Source of the DNA: Candidatus Methanomethylophilaceae archaeon
GTDB taxonomy: Archaea > Thermoplasmatota > Thermoplasmata > Methanomassiliicoccales > Methanomethylophilaceae
DNA: 5,939 nt
Reading direction: 5' to 3'
Assembly (NCBI GenBank): GCA_013329105.1
Contig: DUKW01000120.1
Coordinates: 1 to 5,939, forward strand
Shown: positions 1 to 5,939 of the stretch, piece by piece
Layout of the letters: each line of letters begins with the position of its first letter
Position numbering within the stretch: position 1 is the first letter of the stretch
Translations under genes and position numbers: made by a program
Notes under the pieces: generated by a model
The model's input: only the letters and a program-made list of their open reading frames with translations
The model's database searches: none
Told to the model about the DNA's origin: nothing

Positions 1-3000
1 TATAAGGTACATGGACTCTAGTTTACGTAGTGAGCGAAGGACACGCTCCCCACTCTCGCTGAGCAATTCGCTCAGATCCTCCAAGGACCTCTCTTCGTCC
101 AACAGCTCCAGGACGCGCTTGTCCAAGTCATTGAGCTCCCTCTCCCGGCGTGTGGCGGCGGCGTAATAGGGCCGCTCCTCGGCAGCGACGAAATAAAGAT
201 CATCCAAGAGAACAGACGCGATTCGGCCCTCACGTAGCAACTGCCTCGCCCAGGTATCGACCTCGCTGCGCTCGGCGCGCGCGTAGGGATATACGTTGCG
301 CCCTCGCTCCCTGAAGATGCGCAGAGGCCCAGCGCGCCGCAACAAAGACAGCAGACCATCTGCATCTGAGGCCTCTCCTATCTTCTCACGGAAGTAAGGA
401 ACGACATCCCCCTCTTCGAACTCGAACTCCCTTACTGCTGGGCCCATAGCACGGCTAAGGACCTTGCGGTGAAGCTCTCGTAGAAGGGCGCTGCGGTCCT
501 CCATCAACACTATGTCTGAGTAACCTGAGAGGATGGCGTTGTGCGCGAAAGGCGACGGTGTCCCGGAATAGGGAATGCTGATGACTGCCATCTTTCCCTC
601 TTCGATCATGCGCAGCACGGCGCGGGCGTTGTGCAGGTCCATGTCATCTTCCAGTATCTCTCTGTAAGTCTCCTCAATTACCGGCATTCCCTCTATTCCG
701 GCTAGGGTCTCTAGCAGATAGGAGGAACGGGTCTGCTGCCTGCTCACCGATACCTGGCGACCACGATAGTTACGCAGTATCATGAACGAACGTGCTGCGG
801 TGTGGCGAAAACGCTGTTTGAACAATTCGCTGTCCTTCACTGCCTTGCGGAGAACCGTCTCTAGCTCATCGCTCCTTAGCAGAGAGGGTACAGAATGCAG
901 ATCCAGTTTTCGGGGGGCGGATATCATGAATGTATCATCGTTAATCGATACGGAGACATTACACTGATACTGCGATGATATGCGGTGCGCATACGCTCTG
1001 GAGAGTGCGTCGTTCACACGACGGCCGAATGGGAAATGGAAGATGAGGTTGTGGTTATTGGAGGGGTCTATGTATTCCTCAACCAACAAATGTTCAGCAT
1101 CCGGTATGATGCCAGCGGTGAGCGCCTGCTCTCGAAAATAAGAGATAACGGAGCGCGCTGATTGGTAATCAATGTCAAAATCCGCCATGAGCCACTCTGT
1201 GAGTGCCTCATCGTCTTCATCGAGGCGGGCGGCCATTTCTCCACGGAACTTCGCGACCTCCATACTGAGATCAAAAGAACGTGGCAAGGTCTCGCCGGTC
1301 CAGGACGGTACTGTGGGCTTCCTTCCGTGTGCTTCCTTTACATAGACACGCATCCCTTTGGCACGTACGAATTCGAAAGAGCGGCCGCCAAGGACAAAAA
1401 TGTCCCCAGCGCTAAGACGCTCCACGAATTTCTCCGATAATTCCCCCACAGGAGCACCGTGCTCATTCAGCACCCGAAAGTTGGACTCTTCTGGTATGGT
1501 GCCGAGATTTAGATAATAGATCATTCGTGAGCCTCGGCGGCGGCCGAATCGCCTCTCCTCCTCATCAAACCACAGCTTCCCGTAAACACCCTCATACTCG
1601 TCCCTACTGCCCAAATAGCGGAGTACAGAGAGCATCTTCTCCTCGCTCAGATTCTGGAAGCAATAGGAGCGGCGCACAACTGCCAGAGCATCATCCAGAT
1701 TCCAGCGCTGCTCCAGGCTCATACCCACCAGACACTGCGCTAGCACGTCCAGGCAGTTATGAGGAATGCTGACGCGATCTATGTTGCCGCGATGGGCAGC
1801 ACGGCACAGCACGGCACATTCCACCAGGTCGTCCTGGTCAAAAACCAATAAGCGTCCTTTTGAGGTCTGCCCCATGCCGTGGCCGCTGCGGCCGATGCGC
1901 TGTAGCCCCTTGGCAACCGACTTGGGAGATCCTATCTGACATACCAGGTCCACCGAACCTATATCAATGCCCAGCTCCAGCGACGTAGACGATACCACAC
2001 ACTTCAACTCACCCCTTTTCAGTTTCTCTTCAACGTCCAGACGAATCTCCTTGCTGAGAGAGCTATGATGAGCCTCGATACTTTCCAGACCGCGCTCCCG
2101 TAGCTTATAGACGACGCTCTCCGCACCGCTGCGGGTATTGGTGAATATCAGCGTCGTGATATGCTGTTCTACCAGCTCAAGGAGCATATCGTACATCTGA
2201 GCATTTGATATCTCATAGGACTGGGCGCCTATGTCCTCGCTGGGACAGATGACCTTTAAGTCAAGGTCCTTGCGGATATTGGCCTCCACAAGTGTAACGT
2301 CACGCATCTGTCCTTCTTCGTTGCCCACCAAGAAAGCGGCGATATCCTCGATAGGAGCTAGGGTGGCGGAGAGACCGATGCGGGTGAACTTATTTTCGCA
2401 GAAATCCTGTAATCTTTCCATCGTCAAAGAGAGGAAGGCCCCCCGCTTCGAGTCACATATATCGTGTATCTCATCGACAATAAGCCATTCCATCTGTGCC
2501 AAGGACTGACGGAATTTGGGGGCATTGAGCACTAATGCTAAGGACTCGGGTGTGGTGATCAATATATGAGGCGGTTTACGTGTCATCTTCTGGCGCTCAT
2601 ACTGACTGGTGTCACCGGATCGCACCGCCACCCGTATCCCAGGAAAGCCCAGACCATGACGCTCAGCCACTTCGCGCATCTCCTCTAGAGGCTGGTTGAG
2701 ATTGCGATTGATGTCATTGGCCAGTGCCTTAAGAGGTGAGACGTACACGCAGTAAACCCGATCCTCAAGCCTGCCTTCTGAGGCGTAACGCGTCAGTTCA
2801 TTTATTATGGAAAGGAATGCGGTGAGAGTCTTCCCTGAACCGGTAGGAGAGGAGACGAGAACGTTTCTTCTCTCATGGATCACAGGGATGGCCCTAGACT
2901 GCGGATCGCTGAGATCCTCGAAATGCTCCTGAAACCACATGGAGACCAGAGGCTCCATGAGCGCCATTACCTCTTCTTTGCTGTGTTTGATATCGGCCCT

Positions 3001-3006
3001 GTTCAT
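1..3006 (-). CDS. lhr: Lhr-family ATP-dependent DNA/RNA helicase (superfamily 2), C-terminus cut by the window edge
   Basis: The minus-strand frame from the ATG at 3006-3004 stays open for 1002 codons and runs off the window, so the stop is not seen. An in-frame TAG at 3027-3025 and a GGTGA Shine-Dalgarno five bases upstream fix this start. Helicase motifs are intact: Walker A PTGSGKT (residues 54-60), SPLKALAND (90-98), TTPES (151-155), the DEIH Walker B box (178-181), SAT (213-215), FTNTRSGAE (288-296), the SSTSLELGIDIG stretch (339-350) and QRIGRSGH (369-376). After the two RecA-like domains come an Lhr-type winged helix beginning near PHNCLDVLAQ (415-424), GTIPE (502-506), PSWTGE (567-572) and the DEAD/H-associated region with HFPFGRRVNDAL (657-668). 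Family members are cytoplasmic 3'-5' translocases that unwind DNA or RNA:DNA duplexes and are linked to replication-coupled repair. Residues from about 800 onward look like tandem winged-helix segments and make the protein longer than a minimal Lhr core. The family call is firm; which archaeal Lhr subgroup it belongs to is not decided here. Confidence 0.93.
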   Translation of the reverse strand, partial: MNRADIKHSKEEVMALMEPLVSMWFQEHFEDLSDPQSRAIPVIHERRNVLVSSPTGSGKTLTAFLSIINELTRYASEGRLEDRVYCVYVSPLKALANDINRNLNQPLEEMREVAERHGLGFPGIRVAVRSGDTSQYERQKMTRKPPHILITTPESLALVLNAPKFRQSLAQMEWLIVDEIHDICDSKRGAFLSLTMERLQDFCENKFTRIGLSATLAPIEDIAAFLVGNEEGQMRDVTLVEANIRKDLDLKVICPSEDIGAQSYEISNAQMYDMLLELVEQHITTLIFTNTRSGAESVVYKLRERGLESIEAHHSSLSKEIRLDVEEKLKRGELKCVVSSTSLELGIDIGSVDLVCQIGSPKSVAKGLQRIGRSGHGMGQTSKGRLLVFDQDDLVECAVLCRAAHRGNIDRVSIPHNCLDVLAQCLVGMSLEQRWNLDDALAVVRRSYCFQNLSEEKMLSVLRYLGSRDEYEGVYGKLWFDEEERRFGRRRGSRMIYYLNLGTIPEESNFRVLNEHGAPVGELSEKFVERLSAGDIFVLGGRSFEFVRAKGMRVYVKEAHGRKPTVPSWTGETLPRSFDLSMEVAKFRGEMAARLDEDDEALTEWLMADFDIDYQSARSVISYFREQALTAGIIPDAEHLLVEEYIDPSNNHNLIFHFPFGRRVNDALSRAYAHRISSQYQCNVSVSINDDTFMISAPRKLDLHSVPSLLRSDELETVLRKAVKDSELFKQRFRHTAARSFMILRNYRGRQVSVSRQQTRSSYLLETLAGIEGMPVIEETYREILEDDMDLHNARAVLRMIEEGKMAVISIPYSGTPSPFAHNAILSGYSDIVLMEDRSALLRELHRKVLSRAMGPAVREFEFEEGDVVPYFREKIGEASDADGLLSLLRRAGPLRIFRERGRNVYPYARAERSEVDTWARQLLREGRIASVLLDDLYFVAAEERPYYAAATRRERELNDLDKRVLELLDEERSLEDLSELLSESGERVLRSLRKLESMYLI

Positions 3007-3010
3007 ACTT

Positions 3011-3015
3011 TCACC
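3011..3015 (-). promoter_or_regulatory. Shine-Dalgarno site of the Lhr helicase
   Basis: Read on the minus strand this is GGTGA, complementary to the conserved TCACC near the 3' end of archaeal 16S rRNA. It sits five bases before the ATG at 3006. Since the frame is closed by a stop only 18 bases upstream of the ATG, no other upstream start is available. Confidence 0.7.
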
Positions 3016-3045
3016 GCAGGGAATCTAATCCCATCCGGCTAAGGG

Positions 3046-3053
3046 TATTAAAC
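3046..3053. promoter_or_regulatory. TATA-like core in the divergent intergenic region, possibly shared by both genes
   Basis: The 72 bp between the divergent helicase and surface-protein genes contain one clear A/T-rich block, TATTAAAC on the plus strand and GTTTAATA on the minus strand. On the minus strand it is preceded by an A-rich run (CAAAA) that could be a BRE. With the usual archaeal distance of about 25 bp, minus-strand transcription would start near 3022-3026, giving a short leader that still includes the GGTGA site. Plus-strand transcription would start near 3075, just before the GTG/ATG codons at 3079-3084. The near-symmetry makes use in both directions possible. This rests on position and composition only. 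Confidence 0.4.
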
Positions 3054-3078
3054 TTTTGCAGGGGGTCTGCCGCGGGGC

Positions 3079-4440
3079 GTGATGGAAAAGGATTTTATGC
3101 TTCGTGATGGATTGATGGCTGTGCACCGCGGTCTTTTGATCTCCGTCATCGTCATCATTCTTTTGATAGGAATGGTCCCCTTAGCGGTCACAGTAGATTG
3201 CGCCGGGGAGAACGTCAAGGAAAACGTTGTCAGCGGTAGTGTTGAGTTCAAAGCGAGCGGCCAACCTGCAGAGGGAGTTAAAGTTACAGCCTATTATTTC
3301 TCAAACGGGACCATTGCCAACGTCAGTACCACTGATTCAGACGGTAACTATTCCCTGATCCTCCCCAATGGTACCTATAACTTCTCCGCTGAGCTCATGG
3401 GTTACAGGGCTGACAATCCGCTATATAATCAGACCATCGACTCAGATGTGGTACTTGATAATCTGTCGAATCGCGGACCCCTCCTTCTTGTGCCTGTCTT
3501 TGGTAGGGTGGCAGGTAACGTCAGCTATAAAGAAGGACCTGTTATAGGGGCCAATGTCAGCATCTGGACTAATGAAGAAATGCTGAATTATACTAGCACT
3601 GACGAGAGTGGCTATTATGATATGCAAGTGATGATTGGCGAGAGGGAGCTGCGGGTGATCGAACCCGGCTTCTCTGAAATCGTCACCAATGTATCTATTG
3701 AAGAGGGGAACATTACCAGGACCGATTTTGAATTAATCCCTCTCAGCAATTATTCCCTCAGCGGGCGGGTAGTTGCCGGCGCGACCGGTGAGGGGCTAAA
3801 GGATGTAGAGGTAACTGTGACGCCGGAAAGCGGCGTCATATCCCCACAAACCACAAAGACCAATGAGACTGGGTATTTCAGGTTCGACGAACTGATTGAG
3901 GATAACTATACCATTAGCGTCTCCCGCGATGCTTACATCGCCTTGCTCATACCATATGATGTCATCACTCTGAGAGAGAATAAAACTCTCGACTATCCTA
4001 TTGTGATGAGGGAGGCTTATGGCGAGCTGAGTGGTGAAGTGGCCAGCAGCACATTTCTGATAGCAGATGCTCTTGTTCTCCTGATCGATCCAGATAGCAA
4101 CGAAAAGGTAGATGAGACCACCACCAACACCAAAGGCATCTACTATTTCGAGAAGGTTCCCACCGGCGATTACATAGTAAGGGTGGAAAGGAACGGCTTC
4201 ATCAGTACCGAACAGCCAGTCCGCATCGACGAGGGAGAGACGGCAATACTCGATTTTGACCTTGCCCGCATCGATCAGTCCTACATCTTTGGCCAGGACC
4301 TGCCCCACACTCTTATGATCGTGGGGGAGGTGATCGCCCTCTTCATGATGTTGGTTTCATTCTATATCCGCATCAAAGCGGGTGAGGACCCCAGCCTTCT
4401 ATATCCCTATGAGGAAGAGGAAGAAGTCAAGACCGGTTAG
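3079..4440 (+). CDS. Membrane-anchored surface protein with four carboxypeptidase-regulatory-like (beta-sandwich) repeats
   Basis: The frame gives 453 residues from the GTG at 3079. Other in-frame starts are ATG at 3082, 3097 and 3115. The one at 3115 (residue 13) places the basic MAVHR directly before the hydrophobic stretch at about residues 19-38 and has a GTGAT motif six bases upstream, so the mature start is uncertain. The N-terminal stretch looks like a signal peptide or anchor. Then come four repeats of the carboxypeptidase D regulatory-like type at about 50-130, 141-222, 226-312 and 315-397. Each has a Gly-rich first strand (SGSV, AGNV, LSGR, LSGE), a T-(D/N)-x-x-G-x-(Y/F) turn (TDSDGNY, TDESGYY, TNETGYF, TNTKGIY) and most have a G-x-Y strand. 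A transmembrane helix at about 411-430 is followed by RIK and a short acidic tail (EEEEE), so most of the chain should be outside the cell. Sixteen N-x-S/T sequons lie between residues 76 and 303. Such repeats occur in adhesive or structural envelope proteins; no catalytic motif is visible and the ligand is unknown. Confidence 0.85.
   Translation: MMEKDFMLRDGLMAVHRGLLISVIVIILLIGMVPLAVTVDCAGENVKENVVSGSVEFKASGQPAEGVKVTAYYFSNGTIANVSTTDSDGNYSLILPNGTYNFSAELMGYRADNPLYNQTIDSDVVLDNLSNRGPLLLVPVFGRVAGNVSYKEGPVIGANVSIWTNEEMLNYTSTDESGYYDMQVMIGERELRVIEPGFSEIVTNVSIEEGNITRTDFELIPLSNYSLSGRVVAGATGEGLKDVEVTVTPESGVISPQTTKTNETGYFRFDELIEDNYTISVSRDAYIALLIPYDVITLRENKTLDYPIVMREAYGELSGEVASSTFLIADALVLLIDPDSNEKVDETTTNTKGIYYFEKVPTGDYIVRVERNGFISTEQPVRIDEGETAILDFDLARIDQSYIFGQDLPHTLMIVGEVIALFMMLVSFYIRIKAGEDPSLLYPYEEEEEVKTG
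3104..3108 (+). promoter_or_regulatory. Possible Shine-Dalgarno site favouring the ATG at 3115
   Basis: GTGAT matches five bases of the archaeal GGAGGTGAT consensus and lies six bases before the ATG at 3115. If used, it would trim 12 residues from the longest reading and leave a compact signal peptide beginning MAVHRGLL. The longer starts at 3079 and 3082 have only a G-rich stretch before them. If transcription starts near 3075 they would be nearly leaderless, so they are not excluded. Confidence 0.4.
4437..4440. other. Tail-to-tail stop codon overlap of convergent genes
   Basis: The plus-strand TAG occupies 4438-4440 and the minus-strand TAA occupies 4439-4437, so the bases TTAG serve both stops. 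There is no intergenic space for a terminator. Each transcript must end inside the opposite coding region or run on as antisense RNA. On the minus strand the sequence just past the stop is pyrimidine-rich, because it lies opposite the GAG/GAA codons of the acidic tail. That might help termination, but no long T-run is present. Confidence 0.9.
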
Positions 4441-5480
4441 CGGCGCAACGACTTTATCGCGCTCACGAGGGCTAGATGATTATCCCGAGGAGTGGAGAAT
4501 GGCACTTCATAAGCAGCTCCCATCATAAAGGCGTCATGGTCGCGTAACTCGTTGGCAGCCCTTCTAACAGCTTCTTCGATCCTCTCCGGCGGACCTTCAT
4601 AGACCAGGCCTTCATCGATCCCTGGGCAAAGGCACACCCTCCCTTTCACCCGCCGGCACATCTCCGCATGCTCCGGTACGTTGAACGCGTTATAATGGAT
4701 TGCATGTGGGCGCATTGCCTTTATCTGTCTCTCAACCAACGGTAATCTGCTGCAATTATGGACTAAAACACGGTGGCCCAAGGCCTTTAGATGTCCCACC
4801 AAAGACGTGGAGTAGTCAAGATCGAACTCTATCATGGACTCCAGCGGTACGTATTCCTGTCCGGCAGTGAAGTCGTCCTCTAGGAAGACTATGTCCGCTC
4901 CCGCCTCTCTAAGCCTTTCCCCATGCATGCGCAGCGACTCTAACACTATGCGCAAATAGCGGTGCGCCAACTCCTTCTCGTAGAACATATCCATCAAGGC
5001 CGCTTCGTAACCGCGTAGCTCCCAAGCCACCACCGCAGGTGCTAACATATTCCCCATCACTGCGTATTCCTCACCGAAACGATCGACGAGGATACGTGTG
5101 GCCTCTAGGCGCACACGAAAGAGTTCATCCGAGAGCGGGTCCACCGGCTCCAGCTCTTCTATCATCGACGGATCGGCCAGACCTGGACGAGTGGCCTGAG
5201 GATATTTGTTGCTATGATGGAAACGTATCTCCGTGCCGTGGGCATGGGCCTCCAGCACGATAGAACCCCATCCTGCCATTATGTTATCATAACCGTATGC
5301 ATCGCGTACGGCGACGCAGGCACGGGCAAACTTGACTGCATCATAATAGCATTCTTCCATCTCCAACCCTAAAGCGTTGAAGGGCGCTGGTCCTCCTGCA
5401 AGATACTGGTATATCGCGGGGATGCGCTCTATAGCTTGAATTTCCAAAGCCTGATCTATTAATTCCCTAGAGTTCGACAT
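4437..5480 (-). CDS. URO-D superfamily protein, MtaA/MtbA-like (cobamide methyltransferase type) with an altered zinc site
   Basis: The protein has 347 residues, a normal length for the uroporphyrinogen decarboxylase fold. It resembles the methylcobamide:CoM methyltransferase branch (MtaA, MtbA) rather than true HemE. The N-terminal HemE substrate-binding RQAGRY motif is absent, while ERIPAIYQY (18-26), YGYDNIM (62-68), GSIVLEAHAHGTEIRF (72-87), GADIVFLEDDFTAG (194-207) and the H-N-C pair (241-243) sit where the methyltransferases have their conserved blocks. In that branch His-X-Cys plus a Cys about 75-80 residues later bind the zinc that activates the thiol acceptor. Here the later block reads GAAYEVPFSTP (321-331), with Tyr324 where Cys is expected. 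Two cysteines, CLC (283-285), lie in the preceding strand. The methyl acceptor is therefore uncertain. No corrinoid protein or substrate-specific methyltransferase gene is adjacent. The ATG at 5480 has no Shine-Dalgarno site, but a TATA-like box about 28 bp upstream suggests a leaderless message. The family is secure; the reaction is not. Confidence 0.85.
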   Translation of the reverse strand: MSNSRELIDQALEIQAIERIPAIYQYLAGGPAPFNALGLEMEECYYDAVKFARACVAVRDAYGYDNIMAGWGSIVLEAHAHGTEIRFHHSNKYPQATRPGLADPSMIEELEPVDPLSDELFRVRLEATRILVDRFGEEYAVMGNMLAPAVVAWELRGYEAALMDMFYEKELAHRYLRIVLESLRMHGERLREAGADIVFLEDDFTAGQEYVPLESMIEFDLDYSTSLVGHLKALGHRVLVHNCSRLPLVERQIKAMRPHAIHYNAFNVPEHAEMCRRVKGRVCLCPGIDEGLVYEGPPERIEEAVRRAANELRDHDAFMMGAAYEVPFSTPRDNHLALVSAIKSLRR

Positions 5481-5504
5481 ACAGGGGTATTTGCGATTGT
5501 TAAC

Positions 5505-5512
5505 GGATAAAG
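5505..5512 (-). promoter_or_regulatory. TATA-like promoter of the URO-D-like gene, suggesting a leaderless mRNA
   Basis: The minus strand reads GAGAAA then CTTTATCC, a purine-rich BRE-like stretch followed by a TATA-like core, centred about 28 bp before the ATG at 5480. With the usual archaeal spacing of about 25 bp, the transcript would begin at or within a few bases of the ATG. This agrees with the lack of any Shine-Dalgarno match in the CAAATACCCCTGT before the start. The BRE-like part overlaps the fumarase stop codon at 5519-5517. Confidence 0.5.
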
Positions 5513-5516
5513 TTTC

Positions 5517-5939
5517 TCAGAGCAGGATACCTGTGTTTTCCTTAACCCTACGCTCAGCCTCTTCGTAGAGATTGCCGCCGTGGCTGTCCATAGCCACCAC
5601 TAAAGGACCGAAGTCACGGACCTCAAAACACCAAAGCGATTCCGCCATGCCCAGGTCTTCCCACTTCCGGGATCGCACTCCTTTTATTCCGTCGGCAAGG
5701 GTGATCGCAGCACCGCCTGTGGCCGCCAAATAAACACATCCTTTTTCGACCATCGCCTCATGTGTCTCCTTGGACATGCCTCCCTTCCCAATGATGGTCC
5801 TTATTCCCAGCTCTCTGATGGCACGGGGGGCCATGGTGTTCATCCGCGCTGAGGTGGTAGGGCCTGCAGCGATTACTTCATACCCTCCGGGACAGCCGCG
5901 CACGATGGGGCCGCAGTGATATACGGTGGCCCCCTCCAG
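5517..5939 (-). CDS. Class I fumarate hydratase, beta subunit (C-terminal 140 residues; start lies beyond the right edge)
   Basis: The frame is open from position 5939 down to the TGA at 5519-5517 and gives 140 residues. The family's beta subunit or C-terminal domain is usually about 180-200 residues, so roughly 40-60 N-terminal residues are outside the window. The GTG at 5903 is internal, because the family block GATVYHCGPIV already begins before it. Signature blocks, counted from the first visible residue, are YHCGPIV (7-13), AAGPTTSARMN (24-34), IIGKGGM (49-55) and YLAATGGAAITLADGI (70-85). In the class I enzyme the Thr and Arg of GPTTxxRM and the Lys of GKGG lie at the active site, and all three are present here. 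The partner alpha subunit carries the 4Fe-4S cluster; its gene is expected just upstream but is not visible. The enzyme interconverts fumarate and malate in a complete or partial TCA cycle in the cytoplasm. L-tartrate dehydratase beta subunits look alike, so the substrate assignment is somewhat less sure than the family. Confidence 0.92.
   Translation of the reverse strand: MEGATVYHCGPIVRGCPGGYEVIAAGPTTSARMNTMAPRAIRELGIRTIIGKGGMSKETHEAMVEKGCVYLAATGGAAITLADGIKGVRSRKWEDLGMAESLWCFEVRDFGPLVVAMDSHGGNLYEEAERRVKENTGILL

Noticed and set aside
72..365. 97-codon minus-strand frame with many cysteines at its start
   Set aside because: It is in a different register from the helicase frame, which stays open through this stretch. 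The cysteine cluster comes from out-of-frame reading of Leu/Ala/Arg-rich codons and matches no zinc-finger spacing.
1068..1772. Several open frames of 68-92 codons on both strands within the helicase region
   Set aside because: All are covered by the uninterrupted 1002-codon helicase frame, which contains every expected motif. They are shadows in other frames, with low-complexity or motif-free translations.
3796..4308. 170-codon open frame on the minus strand inside the surface-protein gene
   Set aside because: It lies wholly opposite the plus-strand gene, whose signal peptide, repeats and membrane anchor are coherent. Its translation shows no recognisable domain, and it has no convincing start context.
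3079..4440. Carboxypeptidase activity or a lipobox lipoprotein for the surface protein
   Set aside because: Only the regulatory-like beta-sandwich repeats are present, with no metallopeptidase HxxE domain. The cysteine after the signal region is preceded by Thr-Val-Asp, which does not fit a lipobox.
4437..5480. True uroporphyrinogen decarboxylase (HemE)
   Set aside because: The N-terminal HemE substrate-binding RQAGRY motif is missing, and the H-N-C pair at 241-243 follows the methyltransferase branch.
5517..5903. Complete 128-residue short fumarase beta protein starting at GTG 5903
   Set aside because: The frame continues upstream to the window edge, and the added residues match the family block ahead of GPTTSARM. 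The gene is therefore a partial one cut by the edge, not a short variant.
1..5939. A novel defence system, mobile element, CRISPR array or RNA gene
   Set aside because: No direct repeat arrays, inverted terminal repeats, transposase, integrase or tRNA-like folds were seen by eye on either strand. The helicase is a housekeeping-type Lhr with no defence partners next to it in the window.

Overview
The window reads best as a piece of an archaeal chromosome, probably euryarchaeal and possibly of the Thermoplasmata or methanogen type. The grounds are an Lhr-type superfamily 2 helicase, a stand-alone class I fumarase beta subunit, a cobamide-methyltransferase-like protein of the URO-D fold, TATA-like boxes placed where archaeal promoters put them, an apparently leaderless gene, and a membrane-anchored surface protein packed with N-glycosylation sequons. 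The lineage is inferred from gene content; no rRNA or other phylogenetic marker is present.

Layout from left to right. Positions 1-3006 (minus strand) are one uninterrupted reading frame of 1002 codons that leaves the window at position 1. It encodes an Lhr-family helicase whose C-terminus is missing. A 72-bp divergent intergenic region (3007-3078) holds an A/T-rich core that could serve as the TATA element in both directions. Positions 3079-4440 (plus strand) encode a secreted, membrane-anchored protein made of four carboxypeptidase-regulatory-like beta-sandwich repeats, with 16 sequons in the first three and none in the fourth. It meets the next gene tail to tail with a 4-bp overlap. Positions 4437-5480 (minus strand) encode a URO-D/MtaA-like protein that keeps the His-X-Cys zinc pair but appears to lack the usual third cysteine ligand. 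Upstream of it, 5517-5939 (minus strand) is the C-terminal part of a fumarase beta subunit that starts beyond the right edge.

The four genes do not form an obvious pathway. The fumarase and URO-D-like genes are co-directional with 36 bp between them and could be co-transcribed, but a TATA-like element overlapping the fumarase stop suggests the URO-D-like gene also has its own leaderless promoter. The helicase and the surface protein share only the divergent promoter region. No mobile element, CRISPR array, RNA gene or defence cassette is visible, and no stretch of 300 bases lacks a gene. The points most worth a second look are the altered metal site of the URO-D-like protein, the lopsided sequon distribution of the surface protein, and the long C-terminal extension of the helicase.
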